Assembly: GCF_019061125.1 (NCBI RefSeq)
Contig: NZ_JAHQYI010000003.1
Location: forward strand, 1-64,000
DNA length: 64,000 bases
Source: Microbacterium sp. NC79
GTDB taxonomy: Bacteria; Actinomycetota; Actinomycetes; Actinomycetales; Microbacteriaceae
Direction of reading: 5' to 3'
In this document: positions 8,602-16,450 of the stretch, in pieces
Layout: every line of letters starts with the position of its first letter
Numbering within the stretch: position 1 is the first letter of the stretch
Program-made: the position numbers and the translations under genes
Notes under the pieces: model-generated
What the model was told of the DNA's origin: nothing
Database searches by the model: none
The model's input: the letters and a program-made list of their open reading frames with translations, nothing else

Positions 8602-10215
8602 TCAGGCGGCGTCGGCGCGCTCTGCTGGCCGGAATCGTGGGCGTGGCAGCGTCACGTTTAGCCAGGCGTATTCGAGTGGAGCCTTTGGTGGGAGTGTGCG
8701 AGGCGGATGGTCGGGATGGGTAAGCATGAACTCCCCCTTACCCTCCCGGGTGATGCGCCAGCCTCCGTTATGGAGGTTCATATGGTGATGCTGACAGAGC
8801 ATGATTCCGCGGTCGGCGTCGGTGGTTCCGCCCTCTGACCACGGATCGATGTGATGCGCTTCGCAATAGGAGGCTGGACGGTCGCAGTTGGTCCAGCGGC
8901 AACCACCGTCGCGAATCGAGAGTGCAATCTTCTGCGCCGCCGAGAACATACGCTTCGCGCGGCCCAGGTCGAGAGGGTTGCCGTGCGAATCAACGGTCAC
9001 GTGGACGCTCTCGCTGTCACACAACCGCTGGTCAGCGACCCCACCGGGCAGCGACACGAGTCGGTCTTCGGTGTGCGCGATATTCGCGCGCTCACCAGCC
9101 CCGTCGATCACCTGCACCAGGCGCACGCCAGCCTGCCTGGTTCCGAATACCGTCTTGGACTCGGCGAGCACACCGGCCCGCAGGATGTCGACCATCAGGT
9201 CATGAGCGAGTTGGGCGTTCGAGCGCGGATCGGCCGACAGCTCGGCCGCCTGGGCACGTTCGGCGGAGTCGACGAATCGCGGCCCACCTCGTCGCGGACG
9301 CAGTGCGGCGTCTTGAATTGACGCGATGAAGAGGGCGGTCTCGTCGTCGAGGATCCAGCTGGCACGAGTCGCGCCGTTGTCGAGCGAGTGGAGGCGGAAC
9401 GATCGCGCCTCATACCGCTCATCGAACCGGCGCTGGGCGCCCTCGGGATCGAGCTGGTCACGCATGGTGCGGGCATGCTGATGGAGATCGTGAACGGTAG
9501 ATACCGGAGCCTCGTCAATCAACACCTCAACCGCGGCCGACCAAGCTTCACGCGCCTGCGCGTCGAATGCGTCAGCCTCGGCCGCGGAGATCACTCCGCC
9601 GGCACCGACGCCACGGCCCTCTGCGTCTCGCTCAATGAGAGGAGGCTCCCCCAACCCATTCTTGATCGCGTCGTACTGCGCCGACGAAAGATGTTCGGCA
9701 CGCAGCGCGACGTTAAGCGGCTGATGCCACGGCGGAGGCGGGGCAACAAAGCAATCGGGAGAGCTCTCAACCGACTCGAGTTCGCGCTCTTCGGCCGAGA
9801 TTGCACTGTCAGGCAACGCCGCAGACCCGGCGGCATCAACGAGAGCCTCGCTCACCCGAACCTGTCGGGCAGCCTCAGCCTGGCTGACACCCATAACCTC
9901 TTGCACAAGCGATACCGCCGAGCGATGACCCCGCTTCGCGGCCAGGCCGTCATGACCAAACTGACGACTCGATCGCGCCGACGCGATGCCCGTCGCAATC
10001 TGCCGCAGGTGCGCGGCCTGACGCTCCAGCATCGACGCCTCGTGCATCACCGCGTGAATCTCGGCGTCATTCATCGTAAGCATGCGCGACTGCATCTCAC
10101 TCGAAGCCGCCACGGCATCTTCATCGATCGCGACAGCGCTGGCAGGCGCACCACCGACCGTGCCGTGCCCACACAGGGTGGGTATCAGCGCCGCGACGTC
10201 GGTTAAAAGTGCCAT
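8602..10215 (-). CDS. DUF222 / 13E12-family HNH endonuclease domain protein
   Basis: A 537-residue protein with an N-terminal helical DUF222 region and a C-terminal HNH domain near residues 435-490 (CRWTNCDRPASYCEAHHI, then GIMLCQHHHMNLH). Such proteins are abundant in Microbacteriaceae and Mycobacteriaceae, occur in many copies, and are presumed mobile or nuclease-related; their true role is not established. It sits between the two paa operons on the same strand, but has its own upstream region and no paa link is implied. Confidence 0.88.
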   Translation of the reverse strand: MALLTDVAALIPTLCGHGTVGGAPASAVAIDEDAVAASSEMQSRMLTMNDAEIHAVMHEASMLERQAAHLRQIATGIASARSSRQFGHDGLAAKRGHRSAVSLVQEVMGVSQAEAARQVRVSEALVDAAGSAALPDSAISAEERELESVESSPDCFVAPPPPWHQPLNVALRAEHLSSAQYDAIKNGLGEPPLIERDAEGRGVGAGGVISAAEADAFDAQAREAWSAAVEVLIDEAPVSTVHDLHQHARTMRDQLDPEGAQRRFDERYEARSFRLHSLDNGATRASWILDDETALFIASIQDAALRPRRGGPRFVDSAERAQAAELSADPRSNAQLAHDLMVDILRAGVLAESKTVFGTRQAGVRLVQVIDGAGERANIAHTEDRLVSLPGGVADQRLCDSESVHVTVDSHGNPLDLGRAKRMFSAAQKIALSIRDGGCRWTNCDRPASYCEAHHIDPWSEGGTTDADRGIMLCQHHHMNLHNGGWRITREGKGEFMLTHPDHPPRTLPPKAPLEYAWLNVTLPRPRFRPAERADAA

Positions 10216-10364
10216 GCTTTATTCTCGCATGCACCACCGACATTAGTAAATAGATTCTATAGAACTGGGGAAAAGAACTTCAATGATCCGAAACCGCCCC
10301 CGAAGTTCCCACCAAGACCAGTGATCGCCCACGCTCCGACACCAACCCCGCTAGTTTTGAACCC

Positions 10365-10760
10365 GTGACAACCCGCCGCAGGTTCCCCGCCAAGCAGTCT
10401 GCGGCGACCAGCGCGCGCTACGCGAAACGCCGAAAGAATCGCCTCGCCCGCGTCGACAACGACCTGACTCCCGAGCAATGGCAAACCATCCGCGAAGCCT
10501 GGAGCTCCTGCGCCTACTGCCAAGCCACCGACGTCCCGCTGCAGCGCGATTGCGTGCAGCCCGTCTCCCGCGGCGGACGCTACACACTCAGCAACGTGGT
10601 CCCGGCGTGCGCATCCTGCAACGCGAGCAAGCACAACAGCGAAGTCACGTCGTGGCTGCGCCGCAAAAAGCTCGACGAACGCACATTTCTCCTCCGCCAC
10701 GCCGAAATCCTCGGCGTGCTCCTCACCGCCGAGGCTGAAGAGAGCGGAACCATCGACTGA
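10365..10760 (+). CDS. Small HNH endonuclease
   Basis: A 131-residue basic protein with a compact HNH domain: CAYC near residue 49, VQPVSRGG near 62, and NVVPACASCNASK near 76-90. The Cys pairs would bind zinc. It is encoded opposite to the paa genes, starts at a GTG, and ends 38 bases before the convergent end of paaI. The function may be DNA repair, intron homing-like or defence; nothing in context decides this. Confidence 0.75.
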   Translation: MTTRRRFPAKQSAATSARYAKRRKNRLARVDNDLTPEQWQTIREAWSSCAYCQATDVPLQRDCVQPVSRGGRYTLSNVVPACASCNASKHNSEVTSWLRRKKLDERTFLLRHAEILGVLLTAEAEESGTID

Positions 10761-10798
10761 CGCCTAGAGGGAGCGAGCGGAACCACGTGGTTGCGTCG

Positions 10799-11197
10799 CT
10801 AGTCGATGGATGTGCTTGTGGTGCGGGAGCGTCCACGGAATTCGGCGGCCACATCGCCGGATGCGGTGGTGACGGTGACGTCGTAGATTCCGCTGCGGCC
10901 GCGGAGAGAGACGCGGCGGGCGTGGGCGGTCAGCACGTCGTCTTCGCGCGTGGGCGCGAGGAAGGAGATGTCGGCGCCGGCGGCGACCGTCACGGTCTCC
11001 CCCTCGTTGCACGCGAACGCGAACGCGGTGTCGGCGAGCGCGAAAACCATGCCGCCGTGGGTGATGCCGAATCCGTTCAGCATGTCGCGTCGCACCGTCA
11101 TGCGGAGGGTCACGTCGCCTGGCTCGGCGGCGACGATCTCGATGCCGAGCGCTTGGGAGGCGTAGTCGTCACGCATGAGCCGGTCAGCGGCAGTCAT
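10799..11197 (-). CDS. paaI: Hydroxyphenylacetyl-CoA thioesterase PaaI
   Basis: A 132-residue hot-dog-fold thioesterase. The catalytic segment NGFGITHGGMVFALADTAFA is the PaaI signature, with the conserved Asp in the following helix. PaaI releases CoA from dead-end CoA esters that would otherwise trap the pathway. It is the last leftward gene of the paaF-paaH-paaZ-paaI group but is separated from paaZ by two copies of a palindromic repeat, so its transcription may be attenuated or partly independent. Confidence 0.9.
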   Translation of the reverse strand: MTAADRLMRDDYASQALGIEIVAAEPGDVTLRMTVRRDMLNGFGITHGGMVFALADTAFAFACNEGETVTVAAGADISFLAPTREDDVLTAHARRVSLRGRSGIYDVTVTTASGDVAAEFRGRSRTTSTSID

Positions 11198-11217
11198 GAG
11201 ACACCCCGCCCCACGGA

Positions 11218-11312
11218 CGTTGAGCGAGGACGCGAAGCGCCCGAGACGAAACGGATCGGCCCGGCGTGACTCGTCAGGTCAAGACGTTTCGTCTCGCTCC
11301 GCTCGCTCAACG
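11218..11312. repeat. 95-bp imperfect palindromic repeat, copy 1
   Basis: The left arm starts at 11218 (CGTTGAGCGAGGACGCGAAG) and includes CGAGACGAAAC; the right arm at 11286-11312 reads GTTTCGTCTCG ... CTCGCTCAACG. In the overlapping frames it spells the Ser-Glu-Arg-Ser-Glu-Thr-Lys-Arg motif often seen in spurious actinobacterial ORFs. A second copy lies at 11410-11504 and a single-arm copy at 33300-33334. It is located at the 3' end of paaZ. Confidence 0.85.
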
Positions 11313-11349
11313 GCCGGAGGGAGAGGTCAGCGGTCGCAAGAGCAGCTGC

Positions 11350-11379
11350 GCGAGTAACGGGGCTCGAACCCGTTACCTC
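11350..11379 (-). other. tRNA 3'-end-like fragment between the two palindromic repeats
   Basis: On the minus strand a T-arm-like hairpin ACGGG-TTCGAGC-CCCGT is preceded by GAGGTA and followed by TACTCGC. This looks like the variable loop, T-arm and 3' acceptor strand of a tRNA. No matching 5' half is found upstream, and no anticodon arm is present, so it is a fragment at most. It could be an old integration or recombination scar. Confidence 0.4.
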
Positions 11380-11409
11380 AATTTCGGAGCTCCACCCCCG
11401 CTCCCCGCC

Positions 11410-11504
11410 CGTTGAGCGAGGACGCGCAGCGCCCGAGACGAAACGAACCGACCCGGCGTGATCGGCCAGGTCAAGACGTTTCGTCTCGCTACGCTCGCTC
11501 AACG
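11410..11504. repeat. 95-bp imperfect palindromic repeat, copy 2 (contains the paaZ stop codon)
   Basis: Same structure as copy 1: left arm from 11410, right arm 11478-11504. The paaZ frame enters the right arm, which supplies its last residues (VVERA) and TAG stop. An mRNA folding here would place a strong stem at the end of paaZ, consistent with termination or transcript protection. Confidence 0.85.
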
Positions 11505-13633
11505 ACCGACCCGCCGTCAGCCCCAGCCGCCGCCCCAACCCGTTTCTCCACAAGCGTCAACACGTCATACTGCGCGACGACCTCATCGTTCTGGTTATGA
11601 ATGACAGCATCCCACCGCACCTCGCCATACTCATCGGTCTCACGCGGTGAGATCTGCTTTGCGGTCAACGTGACGCGAATCGAATCGTCCGGCGACACCG
11701 GCGTGATGAATCGCAGATTCTCCAGCCCGTAGTTCGCCAGCACCGGCCCGGGCGCAGGGTCAACGAACAGCCCCGCCGCCCACGAAACGAGCAGGTAGCC
11801 GTGGGCGACGCGTCCGGGGAAGAACGGATTCGCCGCCGCATCCTCCTCATTCATGTGCGCGTAAAACGTATCGCCGGTGAAGTGCGCGAACGTCTCAATA
11901 TCGTCCAACGACACCGCCCGCAGCCCCGACGCAAACTGGTCCCCCACCCGCAGTTCCGCGAGCGACTTCCGAAACGGATGCACCCCGTCCGAACGAGCAG
12001 ACGCCCCCGCATGCCACACCCCGGTGAGCGCGGTCAGCATGTCGGGCGAACCCTGAATCGCCGTGCGCTGCATGTGGTGGAGCACCGCGCGGATTCCGCC
12101 GAGCTCCTCACCACCACCCGCACGTCCGGGCCCACCGTGCACCAAATGCGGAACCGGCGCGCCATGCCCAGTCGACGTCTTCGCGTCGTCGCGGTCAAGA
12201 AACAGCAGGCGTCCGTTATAGGCAGCGGAACCAGTGAGCAGGTCCGCAGCGAAGGCCGGGTCGTGCGTCACAACACTCGTGACGAGCGACCCACCACCCC
12301 GCGCCACCAACGCGGCAGCCTCAGCAGCAGACGAATACCCAATCACCGACGACACCGGCCCAAACGCCTCAACCGAGTGCACAGCGTCAGGCTCAGCACC
12401 AGCACCAGCACCAGAACCAGCACCCGAACCCGAACCCGAACCACCAAACCGCAGCACCAGCGGCGCAACGAAAGCTCCCTCGGGCGCCAGCCCAATGGTT
12501 CCGTCGCGCTTCACAACTGAAGGAGCAGAAACGTCGCCGATCACCACCTCGCCACCCGCGTCGACCAGCCGAGCAACCTGCGCGAGCACGTCGTCGCGCT
12601 GCTCGACCGACACAAGCGGCCCCATCGTCACACCCTCGGCATGCGGGTCGCCGAGCACGATGCGCTGGTCGATCTTCGCGCGCAACGCGGCAACGACGTC
12701 GTCAACCACCGCAGACGGCACAATCGCGCGGCGAATCGCGGTGCATTTCTGCCCCGCTTTCGACGACAACTCCACAAACCATTGCGATACGTACGCGTCG
12801 AACTCCGGGGTTCCGGGCACCGCATCGGGCCCCAGCACCGACGCGTTGATCGAGTCGGTTTCGCTCGTGAATCGCACCGTCTTGTTCTGCACGTTGGGGT
12901 GCGTGCGCAGGCGGTCGGCGGTGGTGGCGGAACCAGTGAATGCGACCAGATCGCCGAGGCGGAGGTGGTCGAAAAGGCCGGGGATGCTGCCGTTGATGAG
13001 CTGGAGGGTTCCGTCGGGCACGAGGCCGGTTTCAAGCAGAATCCGCACCCACGCCTCCGCGATGTACGCAGTAGGAGTGGCCGGTTTAATCACGCTCGGC
13101 ACGCCGGCGAGAAAAGCGGGCGCGAACTTTTCGAGCGCACCCCACATCGGAAAGTTGAACGCATTAATCTGCACCGCGACCCCGGGCAGCCGCGTGTAGA
13201 TGTGCCGGCCGATGAAGGTTCCGTCTTTCGACAGCGGCTCGACCGGGCCATCGAGATACACGGAACCAGCGGGCATTTCGCGGCGCCCCTTGCCGGAGTA
13301 GGTGAACAGCACGCCGATGCCGCCGTCGATGTCGGCGCCCGAGTCGCGCACGGTGGATCCGGCGCGCTTGGAGAGTTCGTACAGCTCTTGCTTGCGCTCG
13401 GTGAGGGCCTGACCCATCTGCTTCAGCAGCATCGCGCGCTGCGGAAAAGTGAGCTCTCCGAGGCTCGCCTGCCCGACCGTGCGGGCGTAGTCGAGCGCTC
13501 CGGCAAGGTCGATGCCCTTGCTCGACACGCGCGCGATGACCTCGCCGGTCGACGCATCACGCACGTCGACGCCGTCATCGCCCGTGGGCGTAACCCATTC
13601 GCCGCGAACAAAACTAGGCAGGATGGCAGTCAT
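11489..13633 (-). CDS. paaZ: Bifunctional oxepin-CoA hydrolase / 3-oxo-5,6-dehydrosuberyl-CoA semialdehyde dehydrogenase PaaZ
   Basis: Opens the oxepin-CoA ring and oxidises the resulting aldehyde. The N-terminal aldehyde dehydrogenase domain (about residues 1-510) contains [20 protein letters not shown] and the catalytic Cys in [13 protein letters not shown]. The C-terminal MaoC-like hydratase domain (about 550-690) contains [18 protein letters not shown]. Within the dehydrogenase domain near residue 405 there is an unusual Gly/Ser/Ala/Glu run encoded by a short tandem repeat (about 12395-12450). ATG 13633 overlaps paaH as ATGA and has GGAG six bases upstream, so the ATG at 13645 is not preferred. 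Length is 714 residues. Confidence 0.93.
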   Translation of the reverse strand: MTAILPSFVRGEWVTPTGDDGVDVRDASTGEVIARVSSKGIDLAGALDYARTVGQASLGELTFPQRAMLLKQMGQALTERKQELYELSKRAGSTVRDSGADIDGGIGVLFTYSGKGRREMPAGSVYLDGPVEPLSKDGTFIGRHIYTRLPGVAVQINAFNFPMWGALEKFAPAFLAGVPSVIKPATPTAYIAEAWVRILLETGLVPDGTLQLINGSIPGLFDHLRLGDLVAFTGSATTADRLRTHPNVQNKTVRFTSETDSINASVLGPDAVPGTPEFDAYVSQWFVELSSKAGQKCTAIRRAIVPSAVVDDVVAALRAKIDQRIVLGDPHAEGVTMGPLVSVEQRDDVLAQVARLVDAGGEVVIGDVSAPSVVKRDGTIGLAPEGAFVAPLVLRFGGSGSGSGAGSGAGAGAEPDAVHSVEAFGPVSSVIGYSSAAEAAALVARGGGSLVTSVVTHDPAFAADLLTGSAAYNGRLLFLDRDDAKTSTGHGAPVPHLVHGGPGRAGGGEELGGIRAVLHHMQRTAIQGSPDMLTALTGVWHAGASARSDGVHPFRKSLAELRVGDQFASGLRAVSLDDIETFAHFTGDTFYAHMNEEDAAANPFFPGRVAHGYLLVSWAAGLFVDPAPGPVLANYGLENLRFITPVSPDDSIRVTLTAKQISPRETDEYGEVRWDAVIHNQNDEVVAQYDVLTLVEKRVGAAAGADGGSVVERA

Positions 13634-14601
13634 TCGGTGCTCCATTCGTAGAATCCGCGGCCGGTTTTGCGGCCCAAATGCCCCTCCGCGACGAGACGCC
13701 GCAGAATCTCCGGCGGCGCAAACCGCTCGCCGTACGCGCGGTGCAGTTCTTCTGCGATGTCGAGTCGCACGTCGAGTCCGACGATGTCGGTGGTGCGTAG
13801 CGGGCCGGTGGGGTGACGGTAGCCGAGTTGCATCGCCGTATCGATATCGGCGGCAGATGCGACGCCCTCCTCAAGCATGCGCATCGCCTCGAGCGCGAGC
13901 GCGACGCCGAGTCGACTCGACGCAAAACCGGGGGCATTCGCGACCGTAATCGCGGTCTTACCGAGGTCGTCGACCCACGTTTGCGCCCGCGCGATCACGT
14001 CGGGCGCGGTGTGCGCCCCGCGCACTATCTCGACGAGACTCGACGACGGAACCGGGTTAAAGAAGTGCATCCCCACAAACCGCTGCGGGTTGTCGATGGC
14101 ACCGGCGAGGTCGTCAATCGAGATGGACGACGTATTCGTCGCCATCACCGCCGTGCGCGCGACGACCTCATTCACGCGGGCGAGCGCGACGGCCTTGAGC
14201 GCGCGCGATTCGGTCACGGCTTCGATCACGAGCTGCGCGCCGGCGAGCGCGTGCATGTCTGCCGACGTCTCGAAACCCGCCCCCGCTTTTGTGCCGACTG
14301 TCGTGGTTCCGGAACCATCGGCTGCGTTGGATGCAGAACCTGCGGCGACGGAACCATCGGCTGGCACGTGCGGGGCGGAGTCGTGGTGCGGGTGGTGTTG
14401 GGGTGCGTGTTCGGCGGCGTGTTGGGCTGTGCGTTCGGCGGATCGGGCGAGGAGGGTGGCGATGCGTTCGTGGGCGACGAGGGCTGCCGCGTCGTTTTGC
14501 TCGACGACGGTCACGTGGCTGCCGGCGAGGATGAAGGCGTGGGCGATGCCTGCGCCCATGCGTCCGCCGCCGACGACGGCGACGTGGGAGGGAACGGTCA
14601 T
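13630..14601 (-). CDS. paaH: 3-hydroxyacyl-CoA dehydrogenase PaaH
   Basis: Oxidises 3-hydroxyadipyl-CoA with NAD. The Rossmann motif VAVVGGGRMGAGIAHAF is at the N terminus and HFFNPVP with the catalytic His lies near residue 180. An insertion of about 50 residues rich in His, Ala, Gly and Ser (roughly residues 55-105) interrupts the NAD domain; it is absent from typical members. In DNA it carries several CGGAACC/GGTTCCG words. The gene overlaps paaF and paaZ by four bases each, so the three are co-translated. Confidence 0.9.
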   Translation of the reverse strand: MTVPSHVAVVGGGRMGAGIAHAFILAGSHVTVVEQNDAAALVAHERIATLLARSAERTAQHAAEHAPQHHPHHDSAPHVPADGSVAAGSASNAADGSGTTTVGTKAGAGFETSADMHALAGAQLVIEAVTESRALKAVALARVNEVVARTAVMATNTSSISIDDLAGAIDNPQRFVGMHFFNPVPSSSLVEIVRGAHTAPDVIARAQTWVDDLGKTAITVANAPGFASSRLGVALALEAMRMLEEGVASAADIDTAMQLGYRHPTGPLRTTDIVGLDVRLDIAEELHRAYGERFAPPEILRRLVAEGHLGRKTGRGFYEWSTE

Positions 14602-15395
14602 CGGGTTTTCCTCTCGAGAAAGGCGGTCATGCGGCGCATTTTGGCGTCGCTGTCGAAGAGTTCGGCCTGGAGTTCGCCGATGAGTTCGGGCTGGTCTTGT
14701 TTCGGCGTGTGGAGCACGGTTTTGGTGTGCTCCACTGCGCGGGGTTCGAGCTGTGCGATGCGGTCGGCGATGGCGTGGGCTTCGGCGAGCGGGTCGTCGG
14801 TGATGCTCGTGATGAGGCCGTAGGCGAGCGCTTCTTCGGCGGTGAGGGTGCGGCCGGTGAGGAGGAGTTCGGCGGCGCGCGCGTGGCCGACGATCTCGGG
14901 CAGGCGCATCGTCGCGCCGGCGGCCGCGATAATGCCGAGTCCGGGTTCGGGGTTGCCGATTTTTAGCGTGGGTGATGCGATGCGGATGTCGGCCGCGTAG
15001 GCGAGTTCGGCTCCGCCGCCGAGCGCGTAGCCACTGAGCGCGGCGATCACGGGCATAGGCAGGGCGTGGATGCGCTGGAACGCGGTGAGGTTGATGCCCT
15101 GTTTAGCTTCTGCGGCGCGGCGGTCGCGGAGTTCGGCGATGTCGGCCCCGCCCGCGAAGTGTGGGCCAGCCCCGGTGATGATGAGGGTCTTGGGGTGTTG
15201 CTCGAGCTCGGCGCAGAGGTCGTGGAGGGCGTCGATCGTTGCCTTGTTGATTGCGTTGCGCTGCTCGGGTCGGTTGAGCGTGGCAACGACGCGGTCGGCG
15301 TGGTGCTCGATGAGGAGGGGGGCTTGCGCTTGGCCGTGGGGTTCTTCGCGCGCGCGAATCACCGGCTCGTCAGGTGCCAACGGTTGCGACGTCAT
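14598..15395 (-). CDS. paaF: Enoyl-CoA hydratase PaaF
   Basis: Hydrates 2,3-dehydroadipyl-CoA in the lower phenylacetate pathway. The 265-residue crotonase fold has GPHFAGGADI and ALSGYALGGGAEL for the oxyanion hole, and NPEPGLGIIAAAG with the Glu needed for hydration, in contrast to the Asp-bearing PaaG-like paralogue at 3827. The first ~25 residues are a non-conserved tail. It leads the paaF-paaH-paaZ operon, directly behind a TetR-type operator identical in layout to the one before paaA. Confidence 0.88.
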   Translation of the reverse strand: MTSQPLAPDEPVIRAREEPHGQAQAPLLIEHHADRVVATLNRPEQRNAINKATIDALHDLCAELEQHPKTLIITGAGPHFAGGADIAELRDRRAAEAKQGINLTAFQRIHALPMPVIAALSGYALGGGAELAYAADIRIASPTLKIGNPEPGLGIIAAAGATMRLPEIVGHARAAELLLTGRTLTAEEALAYGLITSITDDPLAEAHAIADRIAQLEPRAVEHTKTVLHTPKQDQPELIGELQAELFDSDAKMRRMTAFLERKTR

Positions 15396-15410
15396 CGTCG
15401 AACTCCCTAA

Positions 15411-15432
15411 TTACAGACCGATCGTTCAGTAA
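15411..15432. promoter_or_regulatory. Candidate PaaR/TetR operator before paaF
   Basis: Outer arms TTAC and GTAA around the same central CGATCG as at 8386. The conserved bases between arms and centre (AGA and TCA) are also identical. It lies 16 bases before the paaF start and between paaF and a divergent acetyltransferase gene. The shared operator indicates the two paa operons form one regulon. Confidence 0.75.
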
Positions 15433-15462
15433 ATAGTACTGGGGATGTAGGAGGAGGGGAAG

Positions 15463-15990
15463 ATGGTGGTGGGACCTTGCGGCCGACGCACCCCTCGCCC
15501 GTTAGGGGTGAGAGCCGTGCACGCCGCTCATTTCCGTCCTCTGAGTGGGTCCGAAACCGCGCTCCTCGAGTTCGCGACCCTCGGAACCACGAAATGGTGC
15601 GGTGAGCGCATCACACCTGATGACGTGCGAACGAAGCCGGAGTACACGCACTACACACGGCTCATCGCCGAGCGGGGTGACTTTGGTGTCGTGGCTGAGA
15701 TCGATGGCGAAGTCGCCGGGGTTGCGTGGGCGGTGTTTCTGCCAATCACCGACGCGGGCTACGGCTTCGTCGACGAGCAGACCCCCGAGCTCAGCCTCTG
15801 GGCGTCAGCCGATCATCGCCGGCTCGGAATCGGGCGCAAGCTCCTGTACGCCCTCATTGCGGAGGCGACCGCTCGAAGTCGCGCGCAAATCAGCCTGTCG
15901 GTCGAAGCCGGCAACCATGCCAAGCGGAAGGGCTCGCCGAGGTTCCGGGGCGCCGAAGCCGACGGTGTCATGCTGCGGCGGTTGCCATAG
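15463..15990 (+). CDS. GNAT-family N-acetyltransferase, C terminus possibly damaged
   Basis: Transfers an acetyl group from acetyl-CoA to an unknown amine. The central part is a clear GNAT fold: RGDFGVVAEIDGEVAGVAW, then acetyl-CoA loop SADHRRLGIGRKLLYALI and LSVEAGNHAKR. After this the expected LYxxxGF segment is replaced by KGSPRFRGAE, shorter than usual, before an apparently normal end GVMLRRLP. A small deletion or compensated frameshift is likely. The start is uncertain: ATG 15463, or GTG 15508/15514 nearer to the conserved region. It is divergent from paaF. Confidence 0.65.
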   Translation: MVVGPCGRRTPRPLGVRAVHAAHFRPLSGSETALLEFATLGTTKWCGERITPDDVRTKPEYTHYTRLIAERGDFGVVAEIDGEVAGVAWAVFLPITDAGYGFVDEQTPELSLWASADHRRLGIGRKLLYALIAEATARSRAQISLSVEAGNHAKRKGSPRFRGAEADGVMLRRLP

Positions 15991-16450
15991 AGGTCGTACG
16001 TGGCGCGGCTACGGTGCGCAAACGAGGGCGACAATCTCTTCGGCCAACCGCGCGTCATCGCGATCGAGCCCATCAAGCATGTCGTGCAACACGGACTTCT
16101 GCCGCACCTCGCGCTTGCCGCCGTATGCCAAGAACAGTCGTCAGCGTCGTCCGCCCCAGCCGCGCCCCGCCCTCACAGACACTCGCACCGGTTGCGTTGC
16201 GAGTGACCTTTGGGAATCCGGGAGCGCGTGCCGGCATGTCGGCGGTATGCGACCTCTCGATCACATCCCGTCAACATTGACCGGCTTTCCACATTCCTTC
16301 GCTTGGAACGGATGATCCACAACCCGGTGCACGCCCGCGCACGCCCAGCCGCCTGTCGGATCGGCCGCGCCGCCGCTCGACCGGTCGCGTAATACCCGTC
16401 GCGCCGAGGCCCAGGGGTCGGTGTCGCAACGGCCATGTAACGTGCTACCT
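15991..16450. pseudogene. Gene-poor stretch with a C-terminal gene remnant (16009-16140, minus strand)
   Basis: On the minus strand 43 codons read RLFLAYGGKREVRQKSVLHD followed by MLDGLDRDDARLAEEIVAL and a stop at 16009. The composition looks like a real helical protein end, but the frame is closed upstream by a stop at 16141 and has no start. It looks like the tail of a gene truncated at the left edge of the island. The parent family is not recognised. The remaining 300 bases to the next gene show nothing. Confidence 0.35.

Noticed and set aside
11350..11395. A complete tRNA gene
   Set aside because: Only the T-arm and 3' acceptor strand can be drawn; no D-arm, anticodon arm or 5' acceptor strand exists upstream.
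11194..11553. 119-codon minus-strand frame with the Ser-Glu-Arg-Ser-Glu-Thr-Lys-Arg motif twice
   Set aside because: This motif is the translation of the palindromic DNA repeat, a known source of spurious ORFs in actinobacteria.
12641..13651. Open frame of 336 codons opposite paaZ
   Set aside because: Composition rich in Arg, His and Gly, typical of an antisense frame of a high-GC gene.
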